A stretch of DNA of 64,000 bases from an uncultured Pseudoxanthomonas sp. (GTDB taxonomy: Bacteria > Pseudomonadota > Gammaproteobacteria > Xanthomonadales > Xanthomonadaceae). The stretch covers positions 19,644-83,643 of the forward strand of contig NZ_CAMPJD010000013.1 of NCBI RefSeq assembly GCF_946886695.1, in the 5' to 3' direction. A model generated the notes under the pieces. The model saw only the letters and a list, made by a program, of their open reading frames with translations, did not search any database and was not told where the DNA came from. The position numbers and the translations under genes are program-made. Positions within the stretch are counted from its first letter, which is position 1, and every line of letters starts with the position of its first letter. Below are positions 9,013 through 18,374 of this stretch, piece after piece.

Positions 9013-10304
9013 GCCAAGGCCAACAGGACCTTCACGGTCAGATACAGCCCGATAACGCCAATTACAGCGATGATCGGCCAGCGGATGATGTCCTTGTCGA
9101 GCGAGAATTGCGGCAGGCTGGGATACGTGGAACGCATGCGCGTGTAGTGGCCCACCACCAGCGCGACCAGCAGGTACAGGATGATCACGTAGCTGCGGCT
9201 GAGGAAGAACGCCGCGGTGAAGAAGCCGGTCAGCGACAACAGCAGGCTCAGGCTCAACGCCTTGTCCGTCTTCCATTCCTGCAGCGCGATGTCGTCGGGC
9301 ACATCCAGCGGCACGTCATCGATGATGTCGTCGCCTCGGTTCACGATGGCCAGCATCATGCGGAAGCAGTAGCCCACGATCGCCAGCCAGACGGTGAAGC
9401 CCACGATGCCCGTTTCGGCGAGCACCAGCACGAAGGAGTTGTGCGCGGTCAGTTCGTGCAGGTCCGAGTAACCACCTGCACCGATACCGAACACCGGGCT
9501 GCCGATGAACATCTGGATGCCTTCGTACCAGGACTCGACGCGTCCCATCGCGGAGGCTTCGGACACGTCCATCTCCTGCATGCGCGAGGGCAGCATCATC
9601 AGTCCGCCCAGCGCACCGGCGCCCATCAGGCCCGCCAGGAACATGCCGCGCGTGCGCCAGACGTACACGCCCAGCATCGCCACCAGCGCCAGCAGCGTGC
9701 CGCGCGAATTGGTCAGGTAGCAGCCCCAGACCAGCAACACGATGGTGGTCCACCAGAACAGCCGCTTCAGACCCAACCAGCCACCCTGTGCGCTCAGGTA
9801 GAAGGCCATCGGCAGGCACATCACGAACAGCATGCCCAGGTCGTTGGGGTCGTTGAAGATGCCCACGTACTGGATACGCGTGCCCTGCGAGAGCTCTACG
9901 CCGGTCCAGCCGATGCCCGTGCTGGCCTGGTCGATGCCGTGCACCGCCAGCACCGACGCACACACGATGAACACCCCCATCGTCGCCTGCATGCGCTTGC
10001 GCGTATCCACCGCGTTGGCGAGCAGGACATAGGCCAGCAGCACGGGCGCAAACACGAAGAACACGAACAGCGCACCACCCGCCCAGCCGTTCACCACCTT
10101 GGAGACCATGGCGATGAACAGGAAGATCGGAATCAGCAGGTACTGCGGCTGGTTGAACGACTTGCGCTGCGAGAACACCCACAGGCCCGCCGCCAGTACC
10201 AGCGCAATGGATTGCAGTGGCGGCCCGGGCGATTCGGCCACCGCCGGGTAGTCCTGTGGCCTGATCAGCACCAGGATCAGGTACACCAACAAGAAAAAGA
10301 ACAT
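9009..10304 (-). CDS. O-antigen ligase/polymerase family membrane protein (Wzy-like)
   Basis: This 431-residue protein has about ten hydrophobic segments and a large periplasmic loop in its second half, around GAGGYSDLHELTAHNS, which is the hallmark of the Wzy/WaaL (O-antigen ligase) family; the loop carries the catalytic Arg/His region. The text GIFNDPNDLGMLFV before it is also typical of EPS polymerases of this family. It is most likely the polymerase that joins flipped repeat units in the periplasm, since it sits directly beside a Wzx-type gene and a priming transferase is present at the right end of the locus. A ligase role cannot be excluded from sequence alone. Confidence 0.85.
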   Translation of the reverse strand: MFFFLLVYLILVLIRPQDYPAVAESPGPPLQSIALVLAAGLWVFSQRKSFNQPQYLLIPIFLFIAMVSKVVNGWAGGALFVFFVFAPVLLAYVLLANAVDTRKRMQATMGVFIVCASVLAVHGIDQASTGIGWTGVELSQGTRIQYVGIFNDPNDLGMLFVMCLPMAFYLSAQGGWLGLKRLFWWTTIVLLVWGCYLTNSRGTLLALVAMLGVYVWRTRGMFLAGLMGAGALGGLMMLPSRMQEMDVSEASAMGRVESWYEGIQMFIGSPVFGIGAGGYSDLHELTAHNSFVLVLAETGIVGFTVWLAIVGYCFRMMLAIVNRGDDIIDDVPLDVPDDIALQEWKTDKALSLSLLLSLTGFFTAAFFLSRSYVIILYLLVALVVGHYTRMRSTYPSLPQFSLDKDIIRWPIIAVIGVIGLYLTVKVLLALA

Positions 10305-10325
10305 GGTCCCCTGTCGCTCCTTGCC

Positions 10326-11393
10326 TCAGCCCGTGCGCGATCGCGAGGCGTAGGTGAACAGTTCCGGCAAGGCCATCATCGCCTGGAACCAGGGCATGTC
10401 CATGTGCCGCTCCACCGGCAGCCGGGGCAGCGAGAACTGCGTGGCCGGCCCCAGCCGGCCGACGCCGGCCACGTAGCTGCACGCCAGCCCGAAGCCCGCC
10501 GTGCGGACCGCCTCGACCGTGTCGTGGTTGAACGCATCGGGCCCACCCACGGGATACGAGATGACCCGCGCGGGCACGCCCAGTTCGCGCTCCAGCGCGA
10601 GCTTGGAATCGCGCACCTCGCCCACCATGCGCTCCAGCGGCAGCTTCGCCAGCATGCGGTGGTCCACGCCATGCGACCCGATCTCCATGCCGCCACGCTG
10701 CATCTCACGCAGCTGGTCCCAGGTCATGGGCCGGCAATCCGGGTGACCCGCCGTCCGCGGGATCCCCCAGGCGGTTTCCAGGCGGGCCACCAGAGCCGCC
10801 TGCCCCTCATCATCCAGCAACTTCATCCGGTACAGCAGGTCGGCTGCCTGCCGGCGGCGGTCCGCCAGTGCGGCTTCCACCACCCAATCGACCCCGAGCT
10901 CGGGCACCTGCACGCGCTCGCCGGCCGGCACCGAACACAGCATGTGCACGAGCCAGTCATAAGCGTAGGGCCTGCCGGAATCGATGTGGCCCGTGGAGAC
11001 GAAGAACATCGCCGACATGCCCAGGTCGCGCAGGATCGGGAATGCGATACGGTAGTTGTCGTCGTAGCCGTCATCGAAGGTGACCAGCGTCGCGCCCGCA
11101 GGCAAGGGCCTGCGGCGCTCGATGTGGTCCAGCACCTCATCGAAGCGCATCGGCACGAAGTTCGCCTTCAGGTGCTGCATCTGCTGGCGGAAGACGTCCG
11201 CCGATGCGCTGATCAGCTCAGGATCGAAGCTGAACCCCTGGGGGTCGGACGATTCCAGCACGCGGTGGTACGCCAGCACGCGCACTTCTCCGTGCGCCAC
11301 CGGCCTCACGCGTTTCAACAATGGCAGCGCGCCCAGCCGATGGCACCAGCGTGCCAGCAACTGTCGGCGCCCTACGCGCGCCGCGACGCTCAT
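10326..11393 (-). CDS. Polysaccharide deacetylase family protein
   Basis: The predicted protein has 355 residues from ATG 11393, chosen because GGGGA lies eight bases upstream; an in-frame ATG pair at 11414-11409 lacks a good ribosome site. The NodB fold is shown by LVTFDDGYDDNY (metal and base aspartates) and IGSHGVDHRM (metal histidines), with VISYPVGGPD as the third motif. A long insertion between the first two motifs is typical of the exopolysaccharide group of deacetylases. It is the first gene of the leftward operon and shares a 185-base divergent region with the J-domain gene. It probably acts on the acetylated polymer or its precursor in the cell envelope. Confidence 0.82.
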   Translation of the reverse strand: MSVAARVGRRQLLARWCHRLGALPLLKRVRPVAHGEVRVLAYHRVLESSDPQGFSFDPELISASADVFRQQMQHLKANFVPMRFDEVLDHIERRRPLPAGATLVTFDDGYDDNYRIAFPILRDLGMSAMFFVSTGHIDSGRPYAYDWLVHMLCSVPAGERVQVPELGVDWVVEAALADRRRQAADLLYRMKLLDDEGQAALVARLETAWGIPRTAGHPDCRPMTWDQLREMQRGGMEIGSHGVDHRMLAKLPLERMVGEVRDSKLALERELGVPARVISYPVGGPDAFNHDTVEAVRTAGFGLACSYVAGVGRLGPATQFSLPRLPVERHMDMPWFQAMMALPELFTYASRSRTG

Positions 11394-11578
11394 CGATGAT
11401 CCCCTGGTCATCATCTTCCGCAGTTCGGCAACCTTGCCTGATGCTGTGAATACGTAGAAAGCCGGCGCGCGCGGCCAGCCCCCGGACTGGCCGGATCAGG
11501 CCCCGGAACGCGTATAGCAGAGAAAGCAGACATCACGCGCCGAGAAGGCGCCGACGGCGATACAGGGGCGCGTCACCA

Positions 11579-12250
11579 ATGTCGGACGATACCGACTTCG
11601 TCAGCATGTACGAAGAACTGGGGCTGGACGCGGAATGCGGCATGGCCGCCTTCAAGCAGGCCTATCGCCGGCGCGTGGCGGCCCTGCATCCGGACATGCA
11701 GGGCGACGCCTCGGACCTGCCGCGGCTGCAGCGCCTGAATCGCCTGTACGAGGCGACCCTCGACTTCCACCGCGTGCATGGGCGGTTGCCGGGCGCCTCC
11801 GCACCACGGCGCAGCGTGCACACCCCGGCCCAGCCCGAACCCGTCGCCCAGGACATGCCCGCGTACGACGAAACACCGTCGCCGTCCCGTTCCCGCCGCT
11901 ACCTGCTGATCGGCGCGCTGGTGGCGGCGTTGCTGTACTGGCTGGGCGCCAACCGCGCCTCCGTCCCCACCCTCGACCCGGCCGGTCCCGGCGATACCTC
12001 CGCGGCCGCCTGGCAGCCACGTGCCGCGCGGCAGCTCGAACTGGGCATGGACACCGGGCAGGCGCGCAGGATCCTGGGCGAGCCGACAACCGAGCATGCT
12101 GCGCGCTGGCATTACGGTCCTTCGTGGGTCGACATCGAATGCGACAGGATCACCGGCTGGTACAGCGCGCCCACGCGTCCGCTGCCCGCAGGACGTGACT
12201 CTGCGCACCAGGCAACCGAGGGCCCGCGCGGCCCGGCCGCGTGCGGCTGA
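11579..12250 (+). CDS. Membrane-anchored J-domain protein with C-terminal OmlA/SmpA-like region
   Basis: This 223-residue protein has a short N-terminal J-domain with the diagnostic HPD tripeptide at residues 37-39, a proline-rich linker (about 72-105), one membrane segment (about 108-124) and a C-terminal region. That region, LELGMDTGQARRILGEP and then RWHYG and WVDIE, looks like the small outer-membrane-lipoprotein (OmlA/SmpA/BamE) fold. J-domains stimulate Hsp70 ATPase activity, so a cytoplasmic J-domain would place DnaK at the membrane. The C-terminal part would then lie in the periplasm. It starts the rightward EPS block, 25 bases before the methyltransferase. The OmlA-like assignment is by motif feel only. 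Confidence 0.65.
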   Translation: MSDDTDFVSMYEELGLDAECGMAAFKQAYRRRVAALHPDMQGDASDLPRLQRLNRLYEATLDFHRVHGRLPGASAPRRSVHTPAQPEPVAQDMPAYDETPSPSRSRRYLLIGALVAALLYWLGANRASVPTLDPAGPGDTSAAAWQPRAARQLELGMDTGQARRILGEPTTEHAARWHYGPSWVDIECDRITGWYSAPTRPLPAGRDSAHQATEGPRGPAACG

Positions 12251-12275
12251 GCGGACAAGGACAGAGGACACGCGA

Positions 12276-12887
12276 ATGTGGAGTGATACCGCCAGATTGC
12301 TGAAGAAGGCCCAGCGTCGCCTGTGGATGAAGTACGCGCTGCGTGGCGTGGGCGGCAACGACAACCACGCGCGCCTGGATCTCGCCTATCGCGTCGAGGA
12401 TCCATGGAACATGGACTCGGCCATGGAACGCACCCGCTTCGAAGCCACCAACCGCGTCATCGAGCAGGCATTCGGCCACGTGGGCTCCGTGCTCGAGATC
12501 GGATGCGGCGAAGGGCACCAGACCCAGCACCTCGCACGCCTCAGCGACGAACAGTACGGACTGGATGTCAGTGCCGCCGCAGTGGAACGTGCGCGCCTGC
12601 GCCTGCCGCAGGCGCACTTCGCCGCCGCCGACCTGTTCCAGCAACCGTGGGGCGACGAGCGGCACCGCTTCGACCTGGTCACCGCCTGCGAGGTGCTCTA
12701 CTACCTGAGCGATCCTGCGGCCACGATCGCCCGCATGCGCCATCTCGGCCGCTGCGGCCTGGTGACGTTCTTCGCGCCGGCGTGCGGACGCGTGGGGCCG
12801 CATGTCGAGGCCATTCCCGGTCTGCAGAAGACGTGGATCCACCATGGCGGTACCGCCTGGCTCATCGGCTGGTGGCGCGATGAGTGA
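12276..12887 (+). CDS. Class I SAM-dependent methyltransferase
   Basis: The 203-residue protein begins at ATG 12276; the open frame further left reads the J-domain gene out of frame. VLEIGCGEGHQTQHLA is motif I, which binds S-adenosylmethionine, YGLDVSAAA gives the acidic motif II and LVTACEVLYYL motif IV. This arrangement resembles the NodS/SAM methyltransferase group that methylates sugars or their amino groups. It overlaps the following glycosyltransferase by eight bases, so it belongs with polymer assembly and may methylate a sugar of the repeat unit. The exact acceptor cannot be read. Confidence 0.8.
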   Translation: MWSDTARLLKKAQRRLWMKYALRGVGGNDNHARLDLAYRVEDPWNMDSAMERTRFEATNRVIEQAFGHVGSVLEIGCGEGHQTQHLARLSDEQYGLDVSAAAVERARLRLPQAHFAAADLFQQPWGDERHRFDLVTACEVLYYLSDPAATIARMRHLGRCGLVTFFAPACGRVGPHVEAIPGLQKTWIHHGGTAWLIGWWRDE

Positions 12888-14085
12888 TGTCTCCACCGCG
12901 CTGCAGGGGCGTGGCGTGGTCTATTTCGGCAACGACTGGAACGCGGAGAACCGGACCAGCAGCCATCACGTCGCCACGCGCCTGGCGGACCACATGCCGG
13001 TGCTCTATGTCGACTCCCCCGGCATGCGCGCACCGAACACCTCCGGGCGCGACCTCAAGCGTGCGTGGCGCAAGCTGGTTGCCGCGCTGAGGCCACCGGT
13101 GCCGATCCGCGCAGGCTTCTGGCATTGCACCGTGCCACAGCTGCCATTCCGGCGCATTCCCGGTGTGGAAGCCTTCAACCGGCTCTTCAGCCGCTGGGCC
13201 GTACGTCGCGCGCTGCGCAAGGTCGGCATCACCCGTTACCTGTCGTGGTTCGTCGTTCCCCACCCGGGCTTCCTCGCGCATCGCCTGGGCGAGGACTTCT
13301 GCGTGTACTACTGCATCGACGACTATGCGGCGCATCCCGGCGTGGATGCCGACCTGATCGGTCTTCGCGACGAAGCGCTCAGCCGCGAGGCCGACCAGCT
13401 GTTCGTCGCCCCCCCCTCGCTGTTGCCCCTCAAGCAAGCCCTCAATCCCACGGCCACGTACGCGCCGCACGGCGTCGATCTCGACCTGTTCCTCACTGCG
13501 CGCATGCCGGACACGCCCGTGGCGGAAGGCGCACGCGATCTGACGGGACCCGTGATCGGCTACATCGGCTCGATCCACGAATGGATCGACATCGAGCTGA
13601 TCGCGTGGCTGGCGCAACAGCGCCCGCAGTGGAGCTTCCTGCTGGTCGGCCACCCGGCCGTCGATGTGTCTTCGCTGCGTGCACTGCCCAATGTGCGGCT
13701 GGCCGGCCCCCAACCCTACCCCACGCTCCCGCAATGGGCGAAGGCGTTCGATGCCGCCATCATCCCGTACCGGATGAACCGCCAGGTCGCCAACGCCAAC
13801 CCGCTCAAGCTGCGCGAGTACCTGGCCACCGGCAAGCCCGTGGTGAGCACGTACAACCCCGAGATCGCCAAGTTCGCGCAGTGGGTCCGCATCGCGGAAG
13901 ACCACGCTGGTTTCCTCGCCGCGCTTGAACTGGCACTGGCCGACGACAGCCGCGAAGCCGCCGACGATCGCGTTGCGGCCGTTGCGTCCCAGACCTGGGA
14001 CCGCCGGGTCGAGGACGTGCTGGCCACCGTGACCCATGCGCTCGATCACCGACAACATACCTCCATGATGACCCCCGCCCCATGA
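12880..14085 (+). CDS. GT-B glycosyltransferase (TuaH/GT1-like)
   Basis: This 401-residue protein starts at ATG 12880, inside the end of the methyltransferase gene. The N-terminus GVVYFGNDWNAENRTSSHH is typical of the EPS glycosyltransferases related to TuaH and GumH-like enzymes. The middle has VYYCIDDYAAHPG and VAPPSLLPLK, and the C-terminal domain GPVIGYIGSIHEWID followed by NPLKLREYLATGKPVV, the donor-binding helix of GT-B folds. It is predicted to be a soluble, membrane-associated enzyme that adds a sugar in the cytoplasm. It is coupled to the next gene by an ATGA overlap at 14082-14085. Confidence 0.82.
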   Translation: MSDVSTALQGRGVVYFGNDWNAENRTSSHHVATRLADHMPVLYVDSPGMRAPNTSGRDLKRAWRKLVAALRPPVPIRAGFWHCTVPQLPFRRIPGVEAFNRLFSRWAVRRALRKVGITRYLSWFVVPHPGFLAHRLGEDFCVYYCIDDYAAHPGVDADLIGLRDEALSREADQLFVAPPSLLPLKQALNPTATYAPHGVDLDLFLTARMPDTPVAEGARDLTGPVIGYIGSIHEWIDIELIAWLAQQRPQWSFLLVGHPAVDVSSLRALPNVRLAGPQPYPTLPQWAKAFDAAIIPYRMNRQVANANPLKLREYLATGKPVVSTYNPEIAKFAQWVRIAEDHAGFLAALELALADDSREAADDRVAAVASQTWDRRVEDVLATVTHALDHRQHTSMMTPAP

Positions 14086-16142
14086 CCGTTCCCGCTTCCA
14101 CCCGCCTGCGCGTTGCCATCGTCGGTGCGGGCTATGTCGCCACCCACCACCTCGCCGCACTGGCCGAGCTGGATTTCGTCGACGTCGTCGGCATCTGCGA
14201 CCCGAACCTCACCGCGGCGCAGGCGCTGGCCGACCGCTTCAAGGTGCCGCGCGTCGCGGCTCACCTGGACGAACTCGCGGACCAGCATCCGCAGGCCGTG
14301 TATGTGCTCACACCGCCCGCGTTCCATGCCGCCATCGCCCTGCGGGCGATGGACATGGGCTGCCATGTGCTGGTGGAAAAGCCGATGGCCGATACCGTCG
14401 ACGATTGCGAGGCGATGATCGCCGCCGCACGCGCGCGCAAGCTGCAGCTCGGCGTGAACCATTCCGATCTTTTCGATCCCGTGCTCATGCAGGCCATGCA
14501 GGCCGTGCGCGACGGACGCATCGGCGACGTGGTGTCGGTGGAGATCGTGCGCAACTCGGAGTATCCACCGTATGCCGGTGGCCCGCTGCCGGGCTCGGTC
14601 ACCCAGGGCTCGTATCCGTTCCGTGACCTGGGCGTCCATGGCCTGTACACGCTGGAAGCCTTCCTTGGTCCGGTGCGCGAACTGCGCGTGGATTGCCAGG
14701 CCCGTGGCACCGACCCCAACCTGCACTTCGACGAATGGCAGGCGCACGCCGTGGCGCGCGATGGCGTGGGACGCCTGCTGCTGTCGTGGAACGCCCGGCC
14801 GATGGAGAACCGCGTGTTCGTGCGCGGCTCGCGCGGCACCATCGAAGTGGACCGCTTCCTGCAGACCTGCCGCATCCACCGGGTACTGCCTGGCCCGAAG
14901 TTCATCGGCATCGTGGTCAACGCCTTCGCCAGCGCATGCAAGGACGTGTTCCGCGTGCCATGGAACGTGGTGCGGTTCGCCACCGGCATGCTGAAGCCCT
15001 CACCCGGTATCCGGCGGGGCGCGGCGGAGTTCGCACGCGCCGCGCGCGACAACGCATCTCCGCCCTTCACTGGCGAGGACGCGTTGCGTATCGCGCAGTT
15101 GTTGGAACCGGTCTGTGCAGCCCCTGATGCGGAGCGCATCGCGCTGCTGGAATCGCGCTACGCCGCGCTTCCGCCGGCGGACGTACTGGTCACCGGTGCC
15201 GCGGGCTTCCTCGGCAAGCGCGTCGTCGCACGCCTGCGCGAACAGGGCAGGACGGTGCGCGTGCTGGTGCGTCGCCCTGTGGCGGCTTTCGCGCAGGACA
15301 AGGATATCCAGACCGTCATCGGCGACCTGGGCGACCCGCGCATCGTGCGCCATGCCGTCGACGGCGTGCCGCTGGTCTACCACGTGGGCGCTGCGATGCG
15401 TGGTGGACCGCGCGATTTCGAGGCCGGCACCGTCTGGGGCACGCGCAACATCGTCGATGCCTGTGTCGACGCTTCGGTGAAGCGGCTGGTGTACGTCAGC
15501 TCGATGAGCGTGTTCGACCATGCGGGACGCGACGTGAATGCGGTGATGACCGAAGCGTCGCCGCTGGAGCCGCATCCCGACTGGCGCGGTGCATACACCC
15601 AGACCAAGCTGTCGGCCGAGCGCATGGTGCTGGATGCGGTGGCGCAGCGGGGATTGCCTGCCATCGTCGTGCGTCCTGGCCAGATATTCGGGCCCGGCGC
15701 CGAGAAGGTCACCCCGAACGGCGTTATCGCCCTGGCCGGTCGCTGGGTCGCCGTCGGCGACGGCGCGCAGGCACTGCCGCTGGTGTACGTGGACGATGTG
15801 GTGGACGCGCTGCTGTGCGCGGCCGACGCACCGGCACCGGCGCGACCGCTGTTCAACGTGGTGGACACCTCGCACATCACCCAGGCCGACTACCTGGCCC
15901 GCTGCAAGCGGAAACTCGGCGACGAAGTTAAGGTCGTGCGGGTTCCGCGCTGGATGTTCATGACGCTGGGCTTCGGCGTGGAGCAGCTGGGCAGGATCCT
16001 GCGTCGCGACGTGCCGCTGACACGCTATCGCGTGCGCTCGCTGCGGCCACTGGCGAACTTCGACACCACGGCCGCGCGCACGGACCTGGGCTGGACACCG
16101 CGGGTGGGCGTGGAGAGAGGACTGGATGCGACGTTCGGGTGA
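14082..16142 (+). CDS. Bifunctional Gfo/Idh/MocA oxidoreductase - NAD-dependent epimerase/dehydratase fusion
   Basis: A 686-residue protein made of two complete Rossmann enzymes in one frame. Residues 9-355 form a Gfo/Idh/MocA oxidoreductase: VAIVGAGYVA binds NAD(P), and HVLVEKPM (95-102) carries the catalytic-site Lys. From about residue 365 an extended SDR domain starts with LVTGAAGFLGKR, has YVSSMSVFD, the YTQTK catalytic Tyr/Lys (about 505-509) and VVRPGQIFGPG. Known single-domain relatives oxidise and epimerise or dehydrate nucleotide sugars. The fusion suggests two consecutive steps in making one nucleotide sugar, such as a deoxy or keto sugar. Its neighbours are a glycosyltransferase (ATGA overlap) and a FemAB-type gene (17-base overlap). 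Confidence 0.85.
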   Translation: MTVPASTRLRVAIVGAGYVATHHLAALAELDFVDVVGICDPNLTAAQALADRFKVPRVAAHLDELADQHPQAVYVLTPPAFHAAIALRAMDMGCHVLVEKPMADTVDDCEAMIAAARARKLQLGVNHSDLFDPVLMQAMQAVRDGRIGDVVSVEIVRNSEYPPYAGGPLPGSVTQGSYPFRDLGVHGLYTLEAFLGPVRELRVDCQARGTDPNLHFDEWQAHAVARDGVGRLLLSWNARPMENRVFVRGSRGTIEVDRFLQTCRIHRVLPGPKFIGIVVNAFASACKDVFRVPWNVVRFATGMLKPSPGIRRGAAEFARAARDNASPPFTGEDALRIAQLLEPVCAAPDAERIALLESRYAALPPADVLVTGAAGFLGKRVVARLREQGRTVRVLVRRPVAAFAQDKDIQTVIGDLGDPRIVRHAVDGVPLVYHVGAAMRGGPRDFEAGTVWGTRNIVDACVDASVKRLVYVSSMSVFDHAGRDVNAVMTEASPLEPHPDWRGAYTQTKLSAERMVLDAVAQRGLPAIVVRPGQIFGPGAEKVTPNGVIALAGRWVAVGDGAQALPLVYVDDVVDALLCAADAPAPARPLFNVVDTSHITQADYLARCKRKLGDEVKVVRVPRWMFMTLGFGVEQLGRILRRDVPLTRYRVRSLRPLANFDTTAARTDLGWTPRVGVERGLDATFG

Positions 16143-17268
16143 CAGCGTGACGCCGTCTGCCCGGTATGACGTGCGGGTGGAGCAGTTGCCCCCGCTGGAC
16201 CTGCTGGAAACGCAATGGCGGGCCCTCGAGCAGCAATCGCGTGGCAGCTTCTTCCAGAGCTGGATGTGGATCGGCACCTGGCTTCGCACCCTGTGCCCGC
16301 TGCGACGCGCGCGCCTGCTGTCGGTGCATATCGAGGGCCGCGTGGTCGGCTTGGGTATCGTGGTGGAACAGCGGCGCTGGTTCGCATTGGGGCTCAAGCA
16401 CGTGCGCCTGCACCAGGTCGGTGATCGCGTGGCGGACAGCATCACCGTCGAGTTCAATGGCGTGCTGTCGCTCGCGGGACACGAGGACGATGTGCTGGTC
16501 GCCTGCGTCGACCACTTCGAATGCCATGAGCGCCACTGGCTGACCCTCTACCTGCCGGGCATCGACATGGACGCGCTCCCGCTGGAGCGACTGCGCTCGC
16601 CGCGCCTTCGCCTGCAGCGGACCAGCAGCGCGACCCCCTATGTCGATCTGGCCAGCCTGCGCCTGGGCCACCAGGACTACGTCACTACCGTGCCGGGCAG
16701 CCGCACGCGCGCCAACCTGCGCCGCACGGCACGCAAGCTGATCGACCAGTTCGGTCCACTGGCCTGCTGCACGGCGCTGACGCTCGCCGACCGGCTGGCA
16801 TTCTTCGACGAACTGGTCCGCCTGCACCAGGCGCACTGGGACGAGGATTCCGGCGAGCAGGGGGCGTTCGCCGATCCGCGCATCATCGCCTTCCACCACG
16901 CCCTGATCGCGGCTTCCACGCAGGAGACCGGCGTCCATCTCATGCGCCTGGAGGCGGGCGGCACCGTCGTGGGTTACCTGTACCACCTGGTCTGGCGTGG
17001 CATCGCCTACTTCTATCAGGCCGGCATCAACTACCGGCAGATCGGCGGCACTGGAAGCCCGGGGCTGCTGCTGCTCAGCACGGCCATCAACGAGTTCGCC
17101 GGCCTTGGCTTCGACCGCTACGAACTGATGGCCGGCAACGCCGAGTACAAGCGCTCGCTGGCCATGGCCGAAGGCCGCATGGCGTGGCTGTCGGTGGACC
17201 GTGTGGGTTGGCGTGCACGCATCGTCGACCTGTACCGCCGCCGGCATGGCCAGGAGATCCTGCCGTGA
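16126..17268 (+). CDS. FemAB/GNAT-type transferase (CelD/BcsL-like)
   Basis: This 380-residue protein has the double-GNAT layout of FemAB or BioF2-like acyltransferases: SFFQSWMWIGTWL in the first half, VPGSRTRANLRRTARKLI in the middle, and a C-terminal half with GTVVGYLYHLVW and SPGLLLLSTAINEFAGLG. Its end, GNAEYKRSLA, is a common motif of EPS-associated members. The start ATG 16126 has GAGAGG seven bases upstream and overlaps the fusion gene by 17 bases. Known relatives transfer amino acids from aminoacyl-tRNA or acyl groups onto cell-wall or EPS building blocks. In exosortase-type EPS loci a FemAB protein is a standard component. The donor is unknown. Confidence 0.8.
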   Translation: MRRSGDSVTPSARYDVRVEQLPPLDLLETQWRALEQQSRGSFFQSWMWIGTWLRTLCPLRRARLLSVHIEGRVVGLGIVVEQRRWFALGLKHVRLHQVGDRVADSITVEFNGVLSLAGHEDDVLVACVDHFECHERHWLTLYLPGIDMDALPLERLRSPRLRLQRTSSATPYVDLASLRLGHQDYVTTVPGSRTRANLRRTARKLIDQFGPLACCTALTLADRLAFFDELVRLHQAHWDEDSGEQGAFADPRIIAFHHALIAASTQETGVHLMRLEAGGTVVGYLYHLVWRGIAYFYQAGINYRQIGGTGSPGLLLLSTAINEFAGLGFDRYELMAGNAEYKRSLAMAEGRMAWLSVDRVGWRARIVDLYRRRHGQEILP

Positions 17269-18362
17269 GCGTATTGCGCACGCGGCTGCGGACGCTCGAC
17301 GAACTGACCGCGGCCGACGTCGAAGCCTGGGACGGATTGGCGCGTGCCACCGCGGCCTCCGTGCCCTTCCTGCTGCCGGGTTTCGTGCAAGCGGCCGCCC
17401 GCTGGCTGACGCCGGATGCGCCACCGGTGGTGCTGACCATCGAGCGCGGAAGCGATCTGCTCGCGTTGACCTGCCTGCAGCGACGCGCCGCCAACCTGTT
17501 CGTACCGATGCCGCACTGGCGCGCGTATCGGCATCTGCATGCGTTCCAGTCCGGCATCCTGCACCTGCCGGGCGAGGCCGGCGCCATTGCCGGGGCATTC
17601 GCCCGCCTGATGCACCGGGGCAGTTGGCGCGAGCGCGCGATCGTGTGGCACAACGTCGCCGCCGACGGCGAACTGTGGGCGGCGTTGCGCGAAGGAACTG
17701 GACTACGCTGGAGCCAGACCGGCTTCTCGCGCAGACCGGTACTGCGCCGCATTCCGGGTGATGTGCCGGCCGCCGCGCGGGTCCGGCCGAACGTGGCGAA
17801 GGACCTGCGTCGACGGTCGCGTCGACTGCAGGAACGTGGCGATGTCAGCCTGCGCATCCTCGAAGGGCGTGAAGCCGATTCCCATGCGGCCACCCGCCAC
17901 CTGACCCTGGAGGATGCGGGCTGGAAGGGTGCACAGGGCAGCTCCATGCTCGCATCCGACGCGGAGCGCACGTTTTTCCTGGAGGCCAGTGCACGCCTGG
18001 CGGATCGCGGCCACATGGTATTCGTCGAAACCCTGTGCGGCGACCACGTGGTGGCGTCCAGCAGCAACCTGTTGTGCGGCAACGCGTTGAGCGGCTTCAA
18101 GACGGGCTGGGATGCGGACTTCGCCAACGCCAGCCCCGGCAAACTCAACGAATGGCACCTGCTCCAGGCGCTGGACGGGCGATGGCCCGAGCTGGCCCTG
18201 TTCGACAGCCAGGCCCATGAAGACTCCTACATGGGCGAGCTGCTGCCCGATCGCCAACCCATGGCCTCCGGCATCCTGCACGCAGGCGGGCTGCCGCGTG
18301 GATTGATCACCGCGGCGCGCCCGTTGCGCCCGCTCGCGTACAGGCGGGGACACGACAACTGA
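17265..18362 (+). CDS. FemAB/GNAT-type transferase
   Basis: A second, divergent FemAB-like protein of 365 residues. The start GTG 17265 overlaps the TGA of the preceding gene (GTGA). The middle basic stretch RVRPNVAKDLRRRSRRL matches the position of the NLRR region of the first copy, and the C-terminal half contains GNALSGFKTGWDADF and SPGKLNEWHLL, again the FemAB/GNAT layout. The two neighbours share architecture but little residue identity, so they may act on different acceptors or form a pair, as FemA/FemB do. No signal peptide or membrane span is present, so it should act in the cytoplasm. It converges with the GNAT gene at 18375. Confidence 0.72.
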   Translation: MSVLRTRLRTLDELTAADVEAWDGLARATAASVPFLLPGFVQAAARWLTPDAPPVVLTIERGSDLLALTCLQRRAANLFVPMPHWRAYRHLHAFQSGILHLPGEAGAIAGAFARLMHRGSWRERAIVWHNVAADGELWAALREGTGLRWSQTGFSRRPVLRRIPGDVPAAARVRPNVAKDLRRRSRRLQERGDVSLRILEGREADSHAATRHLTLEDAGWKGAQGSSMLASDAERTFFLEASARLADRGHMVFVETLCGDHVVASSSNLLCGNALSGFKTGWDADFANASPGKLNEWHLLQALDGRWPELALFDSQAHEDSYMGELLPDRQPMASGILHAGGLPRGLITAARPLRPLAYRRGHDN

Positions 18363-18374
18363 CGCCGCCCGGCA

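Noticed and set aside
9108..11399. Long plus-strand open frame (763 codons) opposite the Wzy-like and deacetylase genes
   Set aside because: Its product is rich in His, Gln and Arg, typical of antisense of high-GC genes; both minus-strand genes have clear family motifs.
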